64,000 nt of DNA from Anaerovorax odorimutans (GCF_024459955.1 NZ_JANFXK010000003.1:1-64000); one strand, 5' to 3'. Numbered from the stretch's first letter, positions 45,054-54,784 are shown. Notes: generated by a model from the letters alone, not told the origin. Translations and numbers: made by a program.

Positions 45054-47779
45054 GTAAACGTTTCCGCATTGTGGCAGCCATTGTCACAGCACTGGCCGTT
45101 TTTCTGGGAAGCGTTTCCACGGCCGCGGCCGCAGGCGTGCCGCAGATGCGGCAGGAAAAGAAAGAGGCCGCATATAAAGAGGGGGAGGCTATCGTTCTTT
45201 TCAAGGATACGTCTAGCTTCAGCGTCAGTAAAAGAGCGGCGGCGCAGGACATTGGTCTGTCGGATCTTCAGGTTACTGATGTCTGCAATTTTACTCATGC
45301 TGTTAAACCGCAAGATGGACAGGCTATAACTGAAAAAAGTACGTTACAAAGCGGGGCAGCTAAAATAACATCGGTTGCCATGGTAAAGTCTGATACCCTG
45401 TCCACTGAAAAACTGATTGAAAAGTTAAAACAGGAGGATACGGTCAAATATGCGTTCCCTAATTTCAAAGTGAAAGCCAGCGCCTTAACTAATGATACCT
45501 TTGCCGATTCCCAGTGGGCGCTTAATAACACCGGACAGAACGCCGGTACCATCGATATGGATCTGAATCCTGAGGCTCTTTGGAACAGCGGAACGACCGG
45601 TTCCTCCAAGGTGGTCGCCGTAATTGATACCGGGGTGGACTACATCCATGATGATTTAAAGGACAATATGTGGATCAATCCTTATACCTCACAGCTGCCG
45701 GGAAAATATGGCTATGACTTTTGTAATGACGACAGCGATCCCATGGACGATAATGACCACGGAACCCATTGCGCCGGCATCATCGGCGCTGCCGGCAATA
45801 ACGGCGCAGGGATCAGTGGAATCAACCAGCGAGTGAAGATCATGGCCTTAAAGGTTTTGGACGCCAACGGCGAAGGCGATACCAGCAGTATTCTTCAGGC
45901 TTATGAGTATATCAGCCGCGCCCAGGATTTGGGGGTTCCCATCGCAGCCATCAATAACTCTTACGGATTTGAAATCGAAAACGCCGGAGAAATTTCTGTC
46001 ATCAGAGAACTGAATCAAACAATTGCCCCAATTATGACGATCACCGGTGAAAAGGGGGCCTTATCCTTCAGTGCCGCCGGAAACAGCTCTGCCAATAACG
46101 ATCATATGCCCGTGGTCCCTGCTGGCGCGGACAGTCCCTATAACATTGCAGTCGCGGCATCCGACGCGGCGGGTAATCTGGCGCCTTACTCCAACTACGG
46201 AAGGGGCACTGTAGATCTGGCGGCTCCGGGCTCGCAGATTCTTTCCACCGTCAGCCATGATTCCTTTACGCCGGGAATCTACAGCCAGGAAAAAAGAGAC
46301 GAAACCTGCAGTGCGTTTGCGGACTATGAAGATGATGCGTCTCTTAATGGCTGGGGTGTGCCGGAGCTGGTTTCTTTTTCAGGCAGGGCCGGCGTTTCCA
46401 TGGAAGCTGAAATCGATAAAACCCGTTGGTTCAATAAGAGTCATCAATCTTTAAACCTATCTTTCAAAGGTGTAGAGGATCAGATGGTATATTTTATGCT
46501 GCCTTATACCGTGCAAACGACCGATGCTCCCATTTCTGTCAGCCTGGCCGTACAGAGCAGCAAATCCACCTCCGGAGAGGAAAGGGCCATTTTTGTCTTT
46601 GACAGAAAAAAAGGGGACCGTAGTCCTTTGGTAGAAGATCCTGCTGCCGCCACCTATGTTGATTCTGACTGGCGTTTTTTATCTCTGAATTCAAAGGCGG
46701 AATTAAACAAACATGAGAAACAGGAGCGCGAGTTGATCTTTGCCTTTTCCACAGTGGAAGACGGTGATTGCAGCATCAATCTGGATCAGGTAGGCATCAG
46801 TAAAGAAAATGTAAGCAGCAGCCGATTCGGCAAATATACATTCTTAAGCGGCACTTCCATGGCAACCCCCTATGCGGCAGGCGCGGCGGCCCTGGTTTCC
46901 GCCGGTGATCCTGCTCTGTCTGCGCTGGAAGTTGCCGCTACGCTGAAAAAAAGCGTGCGGAACACGGCTTCCCTGCAAGGAAAAGTCGCTTCCGGCGGCA
47001 CGCTGGACCTGGCAAGGCTGAGCAAACCGCAGGCCGTGACAGGCATAGCGCTCAATCGGACTTCCGCCAAAGTAAAGAAAGGTACATCCTTCACTTTAAA
47101 GGCATCCGTTTATCCTTATGGAGCTGTGGAGAAAGGCGTTACCTGGCGATCCTCCAACAGCAAAATCGCATCTGTCGACAAAAACGGAACGGTACGGGCA
47201 ATCGGCTACGGACCGGCGACCATCACTGCTGTTTCCAAAGGTAAAGGCCAGAAATCCGCTTCCTGCAAAGTGACCGGCTGCTACACCATCAATTACAAGA
47301 AAAACAAGGGAACACTGGCGAAAAACAGTCCGACCATGTATTACAATCAAAAGGTTACCCTAAAAAAACCGACCCGGTCCAAATACGCGTTTAAGGGCTG
47401 GTATACGGACAAAAAATACAAGCATAAAATCAAATATATCAAAAAAGGAACCAGGAAAAACTATACGCTTTATGCAAAATGGTCGAAGGTGAAGAAGCCG
47501 GGCCAGACTCGTATTAAAAAGCTTAAGAAGATCACCCAAAAGAAAATGTCCGTCAGCTACAAGCGGGTATCGGGAGCACACGGGTACCAGATTAAATACT
47601 CCAGGTCCAAGAAATTCAAAAAGAAAGCTACCAAAACCGTCTACACCCGGGCCACCAGCAAAAAGATCAAAGGCCTGAAGAAAAACAAACGCTACTATGT
47701 GAAAGTTCGTGCCTATAAGGTCGATTCTAAGGGCAAAAAGATCTATGGCAAATACAGCAAACGAATTAGTATAAAATGA
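45050..47779 (+). CDS. Secreted subtilisin-like serine protease (S8) with Big2, InlB-like and fn3-like repeats
   Basis: 909 residues. The signal peptide ends near STAAAAG; a prodomain follows (about 40-150). The S8 catalytic triad is D193 (VIDTGVDY), H237 (DHGTHCAG) and S603 (SGTSMATPYAAG). A long insertion (about 405-590) lies between His and Ser, probably a jelly-roll/P-domain-like module. The C-terminus has a Big2 domain (about 662-742), an InlB B-repeat (YAFKGWYTDKKY, about 745-815) and an fn3-like wall module resembling those of the amidase at 602. It is probably retained at the cell wall. Confidence 0.88.
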   Translation: MSKRFRIVAAIVTALAVFLGSVSTAAAAGVPQMRQEKKEAAYKEGEAIVLFKDTSSFSVSKRAAAQDIGLSDLQVTDVCNFTHAVKPQDGQAITEKSTLQSGAAKITSVAMVKSDTLSTEKLIEKLKQEDTVKYAFPNFKVKASALTNDTFADSQWALNNTGQNAGTIDMDLNPEALWNSGTTGSSKVVAVIDTGVDYIHDDLKDNMWINPYTSQLPGKYGYDFCNDDSDPMDDNDHGTHCAGIIGAAGNNGAGISGINQRVKIMALKVLDANGEGDTSSILQAYEYISRAQDLGVPIAAINNSYGFEIENAGEISVIRELNQTIAPIMTITGEKGALSFSAAGNSSANNDHMPVVPAGADSPYNIAVAASDAAGNLAPYSNYGRGTVDLAAPGSQILSTVSHDSFTPGIYSQEKRDETCSAFADYEDDASLNGWGVPELVSFSGRAGVSMEAEIDKTRWFNKSHQSLNLSFKGVEDQMVYFMLPYTVQTTDAPISVSLAVQSSKSTSGEERAIFVFDRKKGDRSPLVEDPAAATYVDSDWRFLSLNSKAELNKHEKQERELIFAFSTVEDGDCSINLDQVGISKENVSSSRFGKYTFLSGTSMATPYAAGAAALVSAGDPALSALEVAATLKKSVRNTASLQGKVASGGTLDLARLSKPQAVTGIALNRTSAKVKKGTSFTLKASVYPYGAVEKGVTWRSSNSKIASVDKNGTVRAIGYGPATITAVSKGKGQKSASCKVTGCYTINYKKNKGTLAKNSPTMYYNQKVTLKKPTRSKYAFKGWYTDKKYKHKIKYIKKGTRKNYTLYAKWSKVKKPGQTRIKKLKKITQKKMSVSYKRVSGAHGYQIKYSRSKKFKKKATKTVYTRATSKKIKGLKKNKRYYVKVRAYKVDSKGKKIYGKYSKRISIK

Positions 47780-47811
47780 CATTTAAAAGCGCCTTTTGAG
47801 GAGCCGAATCC

Positions 47812-47840
47812 TTGAATCACACCGCCCATTGTGATATAAT
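47812..47840 (+). promoter_or_regulatory. alaS promoter
   Basis: TTGAAT (47812-47817), a 17-bp spacer and TATAAT (47835-47840). Only about 40 bp separate it from alaS, so no T-box leader fits. Confidence 0.7.
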
Positions 47841-47881
47841 TATGGGCAATTGTTTAATAAATTCAGGAGGAATAAATCATA

Positions 47882-50503
47882 ATGGAAAAGTTGGGACTTA
47901 ATCAGATCAGAGAGGCCTTTCAGAGCTTCTATGAAACAAAAGGCCACTATAAAAGAAAAAGCTTCTCTCTTATCCCGGAAAACGATAAGAGCTTACTTTT
48001 AATAAATTCAGGAATGGCGCCGCTGAAACCGTACTTTGCAGGCATTGAGACTCCGCCTTCAAAGAGAATGACTACCTGCCAAAAGTGCCTCCGTACCGGA
48101 GACATCGAAAACGTAGGCTACACGTCCCGTCACGGCACATTCTTTGAAATGCTGGGGAGTTTTTCCTTCGGCGACTATTTTAAAGTGGAATCCATCACCT
48201 GGGGATGGGAATTCATGACAAAGGTGCTTGACCTTCCTGTGGATCGCCTCTGGGTTTCCGTCTACGAAGAAGACGATGAAGCATACGACATTTGGAAGGA
48301 TATCGTAGGTTTCCCGGAAGAGCGGATCGTGCGCCTGGGCAAGGACGATAATTTCTGGGAAATCGGGACAGGCCCCTGCGGTCCCTGTTCAGAAATATAT
48401 TACGACCGGGGGGAAGAATACGGATGCGACAATCCGGACTGCAAGCCCGGCTGTGAATGCGACCGCTATATCGAATTCTGGAACCACGTATTTACTCAGT
48501 TCTCCAGGGACGAGAACGGTAACTATACGGATCTGGCTCACCCTAACATCGATACCGGTATGGGCTTGGAGCGTTTGGCGACCATCATGCAGGGTGTGGA
48601 CTCCATTTTCGATATCGACACGGTCCGCTATGTTCTGGACGGCGTAGTGGAAAAGGCCGGTGTGAAATACGAAAACGGACAGGCCCCCACCGATGTTTCC
48701 ATCCGCATTATCACGGATCATCTGCGTTCCATTACCTTTATGATCGCTGACGGTATTATCCCCAGCAACGAGGGCAGAGGATACGTGCTGAGAAGACTGC
48801 TCCGCAGAGCGGCCCGTCACGGCAGGTTATTGGGTATCGAAGGTTCATTCCTGGCGGACCTGTGCGGAAGAGTCATTGAGATTTCCGGAAAAGCATATCC
48901 GGAGCTGGAAGAAAAACGGGTATATATTAAAAAAGTCATTTCCATTGAAGAAGATAAATTCAGCAGCACCATCGACCAGGGAAGCAGCATCATTGAAGAA
49001 TACGTAAAAGAAATGAAGGCTGCCGGCGAAACGGTTCTGGACGGAGAAAAGGTGTTCAAGCTTCACGACACCTATGGTTTCCCTCTGGAGCTTACGCAGG
49101 AAATTCTGGAGGAGCAGGGCTGCAAAGCCGATGTGGAAGGCTTCAATAAGCATATGGAGCATCAAAAGGAGTTGGCAAGAGCTGCTCAGAGATCCAAGGA
49201 AGACGCAGGCTGGGAAGAGGCTGCGACGGATTATGTCTTTGAGGGGAGCACGGTTTTCACCGGCTATGATACAGTAGTGGATACCGGTACCGTTAAAGCC
49301 ATGTTCTGGGATAAAAAGCCGGTTAGCTGTCTGAAGGATGGCGAAGTCTGCAGAATCGCGCTGGATAAGACTCCGTTCTACGCCGAAAGCGGCGGTCAGG
49401 CCGGAGATCTGGGAATCATCTACAACGACGACTTTGCGGGAGAAGTTCTGGAAGTGATCAAATTCCAGAATCTCTTTGCCCATAAGATCAAAGGTCTTAA
49501 AGGCGAATTGCGCATCGGAGATGAAGTGAACTGTCTGGTTTCCGCGCCCAACAGAAATAATACTGCGAGAAATCATACTGCTACCCATCTGCTCCACAAA
49601 GCACTGAAGGAAGTGCTGGGGGACCATGTGCAGCAGGCCGGCTCCAGCGTTACAGCCGACACACTCAGGTTTGACTTCAATCATTTTGAAGCCATGACCG
49701 CTGAGGAAATTAATAAGGTAGAGGAAATCGTAAACGACAAGATCAGTCATTTCATACCGGTTTCCACCAAGGAGATGTCGCTGAAAGAAGCGGCAAAAGA
49801 GGGGGCTATCGGACTGTTCGGCGAAAAATACGGCGATGTGGTACGTGTGGTTTCCGTCGGGGATTACAGCAAGGAACTGTGCGGAGGCACCCATGTTGCC
49901 AATTCCGGCCAGATCGGAGCCTTCAAAATCCTTTCTGAATCCGGGGTAGCCGCAGGCGTTCGCCGAATCGAAGCCATCACCGGAACAGCGCTGCTGCAGA
50001 AAGTAAAGGATACGGAAGCTACCATCGCTGAGGCGGCGGCGGTGCTGAAAACCAATCCGTCCGGCCTGCTGACAAAGCTGGCTAATCTGACGGAAGAGAT
50101 CAAGTCCGTGAAAAAAGAGCTGGACGAGTTCAAGAAGAACGCCATCGGCAATGCCATGGACAAGATGTTCGAGGATGCGAAAGAGGTGAACGGTATCACT
50201 CTTATCACCAGAGCGTTCAAGGATTATACGATCAACGATCTCCGCGGCCTCTCGGACGATATAAAGGCTGCTCATAAAAACGTCGCCATGGTATTTGCGA
50301 CGCAGAACGGCGAAAAGGTAACCTTCCTGGTTTCGCTCACAGATGATCTTCTGGATCAGGGCTACCACGCAGGAAAAATGATTAAACAGATCGCAGCGGC
50401 AGCCGGCGGCGGCGGCGGCGGTAAAGCGGATATGGCTCAGGCCGGAGCAAAGGATCCTTCCAAGATCAAGGATGCTTTCGCAGTTGCCGAAAGCCTGCTA
50501 TAA
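47882..50503 (+). CDS. alaS: Alanyl-tRNA synthetase
   Basis: 873 residues. The class II aminoacylation domain has TGDIENVGYTSRHGTFFEML and GTGPCGPCSEIYYD. The editing domain has NHTATHLLHKAL and CGGTHVANSG. The C-Ala domain ends with a Gly-rich run (AAAGGGGGGKADMAQAG), typical of AlaRS. The ATG 47882 follows AGGAGG. It is followed by ireB and ruvX, the common Firmicutes order. Confidence 0.96.
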   Translation: MEKLGLNQIREAFQSFYETKGHYKRKSFSLIPENDKSLLLINSGMAPLKPYFAGIETPPSKRMTTCQKCLRTGDIENVGYTSRHGTFFEMLGSFSFGDYFKVESITWGWEFMTKVLDLPVDRLWVSVYEEDDEAYDIWKDIVGFPEERIVRLGKDDNFWEIGTGPCGPCSEIYYDRGEEYGCDNPDCKPGCECDRYIEFWNHVFTQFSRDENGNYTDLAHPNIDTGMGLERLATIMQGVDSIFDIDTVRYVLDGVVEKAGVKYENGQAPTDVSIRIITDHLRSITFMIADGIIPSNEGRGYVLRRLLRRAARHGRLLGIEGSFLADLCGRVIEISGKAYPELEEKRVYIKKVISIEEDKFSSTIDQGSSIIEEYVKEMKAAGETVLDGEKVFKLHDTYGFPLELTQEILEEQGCKADVEGFNKHMEHQKELARAAQRSKEDAGWEEAATDYVFEGSTVFTGYDTVVDTGTVKAMFWDKKPVSCLKDGEVCRIALDKTPFYAESGGQAGDLGIIYNDDFAGEVLEVIKFQNLFAHKIKGLKGELRIGDEVNCLVSAPNRNNTARNHTATHLLHKALKEVLGDHVQQAGSSVTADTLRFDFNHFEAMTAEEINKVEEIVNDKISHFIPVSTKEMSLKEAAKEGAIGLFGEKYGDVVRVVSVGDYSKELCGGTHVANSGQIGAFKILSESGVAAGVRRIEAITGTALLQKVKDTEATIAEAAAVLKTNPSGLLTKLANLTEEIKSVKKELDEFKKNAIGNAMDKMFEDAKEVNGITLITRAFKDYTINDLRGLSDDIKAAHKNVAMVFATQNGEKVTFLVSLTDDLLDQGYHAGKMIKQIAAAAGGGGGGKADMAQAGAKDPSKIKDAFAVAESLL

Positions 50504-50534
50504 AGCGCAGAATATCACAGATTCCATACAATAT

Positions 50535-50564
50535 TTGCCGCAGCAGGGCCTTGCGCTGCGGCAA
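50535..50564 (+). terminator. alaS terminator-like hairpin
   Basis: A perfect 10-bp stem TTGCCGCAGC / GCTGCGGCAA with a 10-nt loop, but only a weak T-run after it. Confidence 0.6.
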
Positions 50565-50596
50565 TGTTAAGTCTTTGTGAAATCACACAAAATCCC

Positions 50597-50625
50597 TTGT
50601 GCTTTATTGTATAAAAGTGTATAAT
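50597..50625 (+). promoter_or_regulatory. ireB promoter
   Basis: TTGTGC (50597-50602), a 17-bp spacer and TATAAT (50620-50625). Confidence 0.65.
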
Positions 50626-50662
50626 GAAACTCAAAGTAGAGATTGGTAAGGAGGTATATGCC

Positions 50663-50911
50663 ATGGACAGACAGACAAGAATGTACGATAATTTCGATAA
50701 AATAGAACAACGGACTATTGAAGAAATTTTAAATATTGTGTACGATGCATTGGAGGAGAGAGGTTATAACGCGATTGACCAGATGGTGGGATATATCCTG
50801 TCGGGAGATCCTTCCTATATCACCAGCCACAACAACGCGCGAAACATTATCGGGCATATCGAACGTGACGATCTGGTAGAGGAACTGATTAAATCTTATC
50901 TACATAAATAG
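50663..50911 (+). CDS. ireB: IreB family regulatory phosphoprotein
   Basis: 82 residues (DUF965). The conserved N-terminal threonine region [11 protein letters not shown], phosphorylated by a PASTA kinase in Enterococcus, is present, followed by [20 protein letters not shown] and a helical end. The ATG follows AAGGAGG. Conserved between alaS and ruvX. Confidence 0.93.
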   Translation: MDRQTRMYDNFDKIEQRTIEEILNIVYDALEERGYNAIDQMVGYILSGDPSYITSHNNARNIIGHIERDDLVEELIKSYLHK

Positions 50912-50976
50912 AGAGTTGAGAAGAGCGGGCCATGTAATTTTCGGTCCGCTTATTTTTGTTTAAGCGAGGAATACTT

Positions 50977-51402
50977 ATGAAAAAAATTGCATTGGATGTT
51001 GGAGATAAGACCATCGGCGTGGCGGTAAGCGATCCTTTGCTGATTACAGCTCAGGGAATCACTACCATAGAAAGGGTAGGCATCCGCAAGGACGCGGGAA
51101 AAGTCATGGATCTCATCAAAGAACACGACTGTGACACAGTCGTCATCGGACTTCCCAAAAAGCTGGACGGTACCGACAGCATTCAGACAGAAAAAGTCTA
51201 TGAATTTAAAACCATGCTGGAGAATAAGATGAAGAGTTCCGGTATGGGACATATCAAGGTCGTTTTCCAGGATGAGCGTCTGACGACCGTCATGGCGGAA
51301 AAGGTTCTGATCGAAGGCGACGTTCGCCGGAAAAAACGTAAAGAAGTAATCGACAAACAGGCGGCAGTGCTGATCCTGCAAGGCTATCTGGACACACTTT
51401 AG
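50977..51402 (+). CDS. ruvX: Putative pre-16S rRNA nuclease / Holliday junction resolvase-like YqgF
   Basis: 141 residues with the RNase H-like fold: LDVGDKTIGVAVSDP (first acidic), VIGLPKKLDGTDS, and VVFQDERLTTVMAE. It acts in 16S rRNA 5' maturation. The ATG 50977 follows GAGGA. Last gene of the alaS-ireB-ruvX set. Confidence 0.93.
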   Translation: MKKIALDVGDKTIGVAVSDPLLITAQGITTIERVGIRKDAGKVMDLIKEHDCDTVVIGLPKKLDGTDSIQTEKVYEFKTMLENKMKSSGMGHIKVVFQDERLTTVMAEKVLIEGDVRRKKRKEVIDKQAAVLILQGYLDTL

Positions 51403-51443
51403 CATGTTTGGAAATAGAAAGACATTTGAGGAGGAAAAACAGT

Positions 51444-51917
51444 ATGAAAAATATGAATGTAAGCAATCAGATTGTGATGAGTCAGGTAATGCTCCCGCAT
51501 CAGGCCAATGTGGCCGGGAACGTACACGGCGGAGAGATCATGAAATTTATGGATACAGCAGCAGGAGCCGTGGCGATGAAATATGCCAAAGCAAACTGCG
51601 TAACAGCCAGAGTAGATGAGCTGGAGTTCCATCTGCCCATTTTCGTAGGGGCGCTGGTAACCTGTACGGCTTCCATCGTGTATGTGGGCCGTACCTCTAT
51701 GGAAGTTCTTGTAAACGTGGAAGCGGAGGACCTGGAGTCCAACAGCAAGCCGCAGAAGGCCCTGTCTGCTTACTTCACGATGGTATGCATGGGCAAGAAC
51801 GGCCGGCCCCAGTGCGTAGCCGATTATGTACCGCAGACCGAAGACGAGCTGCGCCTGTATGAAGAAGCAAAAGAACACGTGCAAAGGAAAAAGGAGCTGG
51901 CCAAGAAATCCAAATAA
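51444..51917 (+). CDS. Acyl-CoA thioesterase (hotdog fold), copy 1
   Basis: 157 residues. The BFIT/YciA-type hotdog signature is MSQVMLPHQANVAGNVHGGE, then MKFMDTAAGAVAMKYAK and VGRTSMEVLVNVEAE. It hydrolyses acyl-CoA; chain length unknown. The start ATG 51444 follows AGGAGG. The next gene is a paralogue in tandem. Confidence 0.9.
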   Translation: MKNMNVSNQIVMSQVMLPHQANVAGNVHGGEIMKFMDTAAGAVAMKYAKANCVTARVDELEFHLPIFVGALVTCTASIVYVGRTSMEVLVNVEAEDLESNSKPQKALSAYFTMVCMGKNGRPQCVADYVPQTEDELRLYEEAKEHVQRKKELAKKSK

Positions 51918-52025
51918 CGATTTCCGTTAAATCTGACGCCTTCGTTCATTATATGTTATCATAATAACAGGAATAGCACCGATACCATAGGGGAAACCTT
52001 TGTATTGGAAAGGAACTTGAAAGGA

Positions 52026-52493
52026 ATGATGACAAAGATGGACGTAAGAAATCAGATTGTAATGAGCCAGGTAATGATGCCCCACCATGCCAATGCACTG
52101 GGCATTGTGCACGGCGGAGAAGTTATGAAGTTTATGGATACGGCAGCGGCGGCGGTAGCGATGCGCTATGCCAAGGCAGACTGCGTGACAGCCAGGGTGG
52201 ATGAAATGAACTTCCACTTCCCGGTCCATGTGGGCGACCTTGTTGTCTGCACGGCCTCAATCGTATATGTAGGCCGCACTTCGATCGAAGTTCTGGTGAC
52301 CGTGAATTCGGAAAATCTAAAATCCGAAGAGAACGCAAAGGTTGCTTTATCTGCTTACTTTACTATGGTCTGTATTGATGAGAACGGCCAGCCCCAGCAG
52401 GTAAAACCATATACGCCGCAGACCGATGATGAAAAAACGCTCTATGAACGGGCAAAAGCTTATATTGACCGAAAAAAGGCTTTAAGAAAATAA
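52026..52493 (+). CDS. Acyl-CoA thioesterase (hotdog fold), copy 2
   Basis: 155 residues, clearly a tandem duplicate of copy 1: MSQVMMPHHANALGIVHGGE and SIVYVGRTSIEVLV align without gaps. The start is ambiguous among ATGs at 52026, 52029 and 52038. 52026 is used because GGAAAGGA lies about 11 nt upstream. The copies differ mainly at the C-terminal tail and at the residues flanking the HGGE motif. Confidence 0.88.
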   Translation: MMTKMDVRNQIVMSQVMMPHHANALGIVHGGEVMKFMDTAAAAVAMRYAKADCVTARVDEMNFHFPVHVGDLVVCTASIVYVGRTSIEVLVTVNSENLKSEENAKVALSAYFTMVCIDENGQPQQVKPYTPQTDDEKTLYERAKAYIDRKKALRK

Positions 52494-52561
52494 ATTGAAT
52501 TCGTTTGAATTGTTCTGTATAATTTTAGATACAAAAGAAGAATGGAAGGAAGTTTTGTTTT

Positions 52562-52966
52562 ATGTATCAGATGAGAAATAAGGCTATAGCATTGATCTTG
52601 GCAATGGTTTTATGCGTTGGGTTGTCCGCCTGCGGTCAGGGCAGCCAGAAGAAGGGCGGAGACACGGCAATTGTTGGCACCTGGGAACTGTCGGAAATCG
52701 GAACCGGCAGCAGCAAAATGAGCGCGGATGACTATATGAAATCCGCCGAAGTCAGCAAAGTTCCGGCGCTGACTTTCGAGGATGATGGAACTGTTACTCT
52801 GGATGTGGACGGCAACTCCGGAACCGGCACCTGGCTTGAAGAAAGCGGATCTTATTCCATCACTTATAAATCGGGCGACGAGGAAGTCAAAAAGGATCTG
52901 GAACTGACCGATTCCTCTTTGAAGATGGAACAAGACGGTTTTGCGCTGACCTATCGGAAAAAATAA
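52562..52966 (+). CDS. Lipocalin-like lipoprotein, copy 1
   Basis: 134 residues with a lipobox (VGLSAC, lipid Cys about residue 24). The mature part starts with IVGTWELSEIG, then FEDDGTVTLDVDG, GTWLEESGSYSIT and a final TYRKK, a small beta-barrel pattern seen in many Clostridial lipoproteins. Function unknown. ATG 52562 follows GGAAGGAAG. It forms a tandem pair with the next gene. Confidence 0.75.
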   Translation: MYQMRNKAIALILAMVLCVGLSACGQGSQKKGGDTAIVGTWELSEIGTGSSKMSADDYMKSAEVSKVPALTFEDDGTVTLDVDGNSGTGTWLEESGSYSITYKSGDEEVKKDLELTDSSLKMEQDGFALTYRKK

Positions 52967-52987
52967 GGCAAACGAAAGGAAACGAAG

Positions 52988-53371
52988 ATGAAACAGGCAA
53001 GAAAAATACTATCGGTTATTTCCGTAGCCATTCTGCTGTGCATTGCTTTTACCGCATGTGGGGATTCCAGCGATGATCCGGTAGTGGGCACCTGGGAGAT
53101 GACTTCCGTGAGCGCCATGGGCCAGGAAATGTCGGCAGCAGACTTTCTCAAGGCCGCAAATTATACGGAAACACCGGTTATCACCTTTAACGGTGACAAC
53201 ACCGTAGATGTGGATATGCTGGGCAATAAAGGAAGCGGAAAATGGGAGCTGAAAGATGGCAAATACCATGTGACGGACAACAGCGACGTTTCGTTGGAAT
53301 TCACTTTGGAAGATAATAAACTAAGCACAGAGCAAAGCGGCGGAAAACTTGTATTTGAAAAGAAGCAATAA
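52988..53371 (+). CDS. Lipocalin-like lipoprotein, copy 2
   Basis: 127 residues, diverged duplicate of copy 1: lipobox IAFTAC, VVGTWEMTSVSAMG, FNGDNTVDVDMLGNKGSG and KLVFEKK. The order of strands matches copy 1. The gap of 21 bp with AAAGGAAACG suggests one transcript. Ligand unknown. Confidence 0.75.
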   Translation: MKQARKILSVISVAILLCIAFTACGDSSDDPVVGTWEMTSVSAMGQEMSAADFLKAANYTETPVITFNGDNTVDVDMLGNKGSGKWELKDGKYHVTDNSDVSLEFTLEDNKLSTEQSGGKLVFEKKQ

Positions 53372-53432
53372 TCTTTGAAATAAAGCTGGCAAAGATCCTA
53401 CATTAAATTAAATACCCATGTGTAGAAATGAG

Positions 53433-53475
53433 AAAACTATTGTTTGATTTAAAAAATGAAGCAATAGTTTTTTTA
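53433..53475 (+). terminator. Terminator after the lipoprotein pair
   Basis: AAAACTATTG / CAATAGTTTT (53433-53442, 53462-53471) with a 19-nt loop continuing into TTTT. Confidence 0.7.
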
Positions 53476-53541
53476 TGTCAACTTTGTTCCTTACTCATCT
53501 AATGATCCAGCTTGATAAGCACATAAGACGACAGCCCATGC

Positions 53542-53570
53542 TTGTGCAGTTTTATGAGATACGGTATACT
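53542..53570 (+). promoter_or_regulatory. Promoter of the three-repeat unknown gene
   Basis: TTGTGC (53542-53547), a 17-bp spacer and TATACT (53565-53570). Confidence 0.6.
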
Positions 53571-53608
53571 GATAAAAAGCAAGTAAACTTTGTAAGGCAG
53601 GTATATCT

Positions 53609-54784
53609 ATGAATGTTTTACATGTTGGGGACAAATTATATCGCAGAGAAGGCAATAAAGTCATGCCTTATAAAATCATCGCTTATGATAAAACGGTTAC
53701 GCCTGCACGTCTATTGCTAGAGGATGATGATGGTATCCGTGAAATCTGCACAGTGAGTGATATAGAGCGTTGTTTTTTCACAACGTATATTGCAGCTGAA
53801 ATTCAAAAAGGGGATTTGTTATATTACAATGATGCCGGATATATAAAAAGCTGTAAAGTATTGGATGTAACCATAGATGCAATTACTGTCACGTGTAATG
53901 GTGATAAAAAGTTTGCTGCTGGGATCGACAAAGTGGGTAAGACAGTTTTTGTCCGTTTAAAAGATGTACCTAAGTTCAGTCCAAAACCAGGGACTAAGGT
54001 TAAACCCAGACCAAAGCCAAAATCCAATAAAAAGGATACAGCTGATCTTGTGTTAAGCAGCAGTGCGGCATTTAGTTTTACAGGTTCTGGATTATATGAT
54101 TCCCCTCGCGGTGTAGCAATTAAACCGAATGCCAAACCTTTACCTCAAGACCTTATACAGACCTCTGAAAAGTATTCTAAACCAGGGATCCAAAAAGAAG
54201 ATGATTGGAGTAGATACGATTATAAAATAAAGGAATTTGATTTGAGCTCAAATGTGTTCGTGCATCCGGGTTGTGATGTTCAGATCGTAAATATTGATAC
54301 AAGGGAAAGAGAAAATTATCGTTTTGTAAAACCTGATGACAATATGAATGATGAAGAAGCAATATCCAATAGAACGCCTCTTGGCATGAGTATGTTTTAT
54401 ATAGGGCAAAAGCTTTATTATAAATATCGTAATAAAGTGCGTAAAGGAGAAATTATTCGTTTTGACGATAAGAAACATAAACTTAGGTTAAAGCTTGAAA
54501 ATGGAAAAATAGTAGATGGCTATTATTATCAAGTAGGGAAGACTATTTTTAGAAATTATGAAGCTGCCCTTCATAGTGACGATAAGAAAATAGTTCTTGA
54601 TGAAACTGCGATTGAACTGGATTTCTATTTCAATGAACATATGGATGAACATTTGTATGGTCCTTCTGTGCGAGGTAACGCATCAAGAAGTGGGCGTGCT
54701 AGAGAAGATAAATATAAAAGAAATGCTGCTGGCAAGCCGGCCTTGAAGGTATTGAATAAGCCTCTCCAAAAAGATGATAAGTAA
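53609..54784 (+). CDS. Unknown protein with three SH3-like repeats, AT-rich gene
   Basis: 391 residues, not recognised, no signal peptide. Three related beta units are visible: HVGDKLYRREGNKVMPYKII (about 5-75), KGDLLYYNDAGYIKSCKVLD (about 72-125, ending DKVGKTVFV) and YIGQKLYYKYRNKVRKGEII (about 263-330, ending QVGKTIFRNYEAAL). A Pro/Lys linker with PKPGTKVKPRPKPKSNKK separates units 2 and 3, followed by a Ser-rich loop. Its base composition is clearly more AT-rich than the genes to its left, suggesting acquisition. It ends with a basic tail. Confidence 0.65.
   Translation: MNVLHVGDKLYRREGNKVMPYKIIAYDKTVTPARLLLEDDDGIREICTVSDIERCFFTTYIAAEIQKGDLLYYNDAGYIKSCKVLDVTIDAITVTCNGDKKFAAGIDKVGKTVFVRLKDVPKFSPKPGTKVKPRPKPKSNKKDTADLVLSSSAAFSFTGSGLYDSPRGVAIKPNAKPLPQDLIQTSEKYSKPGIQKEDDWSRYDYKIKEFDLSSNVFVHPGCDVQIVNIDTRERENYRFVKPDDNMNDEEAISNRTPLGMSMFYIGQKLYYKYRNKVRKGEIIRFDDKKHKLRLKLENGKIVDGYYYQVGKTIFRNYEAALHSDDKKIVLDETAIELDFYFNEHMDEHLYGPSVRGNASRSGRAREDKYKRNAAGKPALKVLNKPLQKDDK

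Noticed and set aside
43474-47779. Known multi-gene defence system (for example Thoeris or DSR types)
   Set aside because: The SIR2 protein lacks a recognisable TIR partner, SLOG/SMODS C-terminus or large helical domain, and its neighbours are a nitroreductase and a secreted protease.
47812-47881. T-box leader upstream of alaS
   Set aside because: Promoter and start codon are about 40 bp apart, leaving no room for a T-box.
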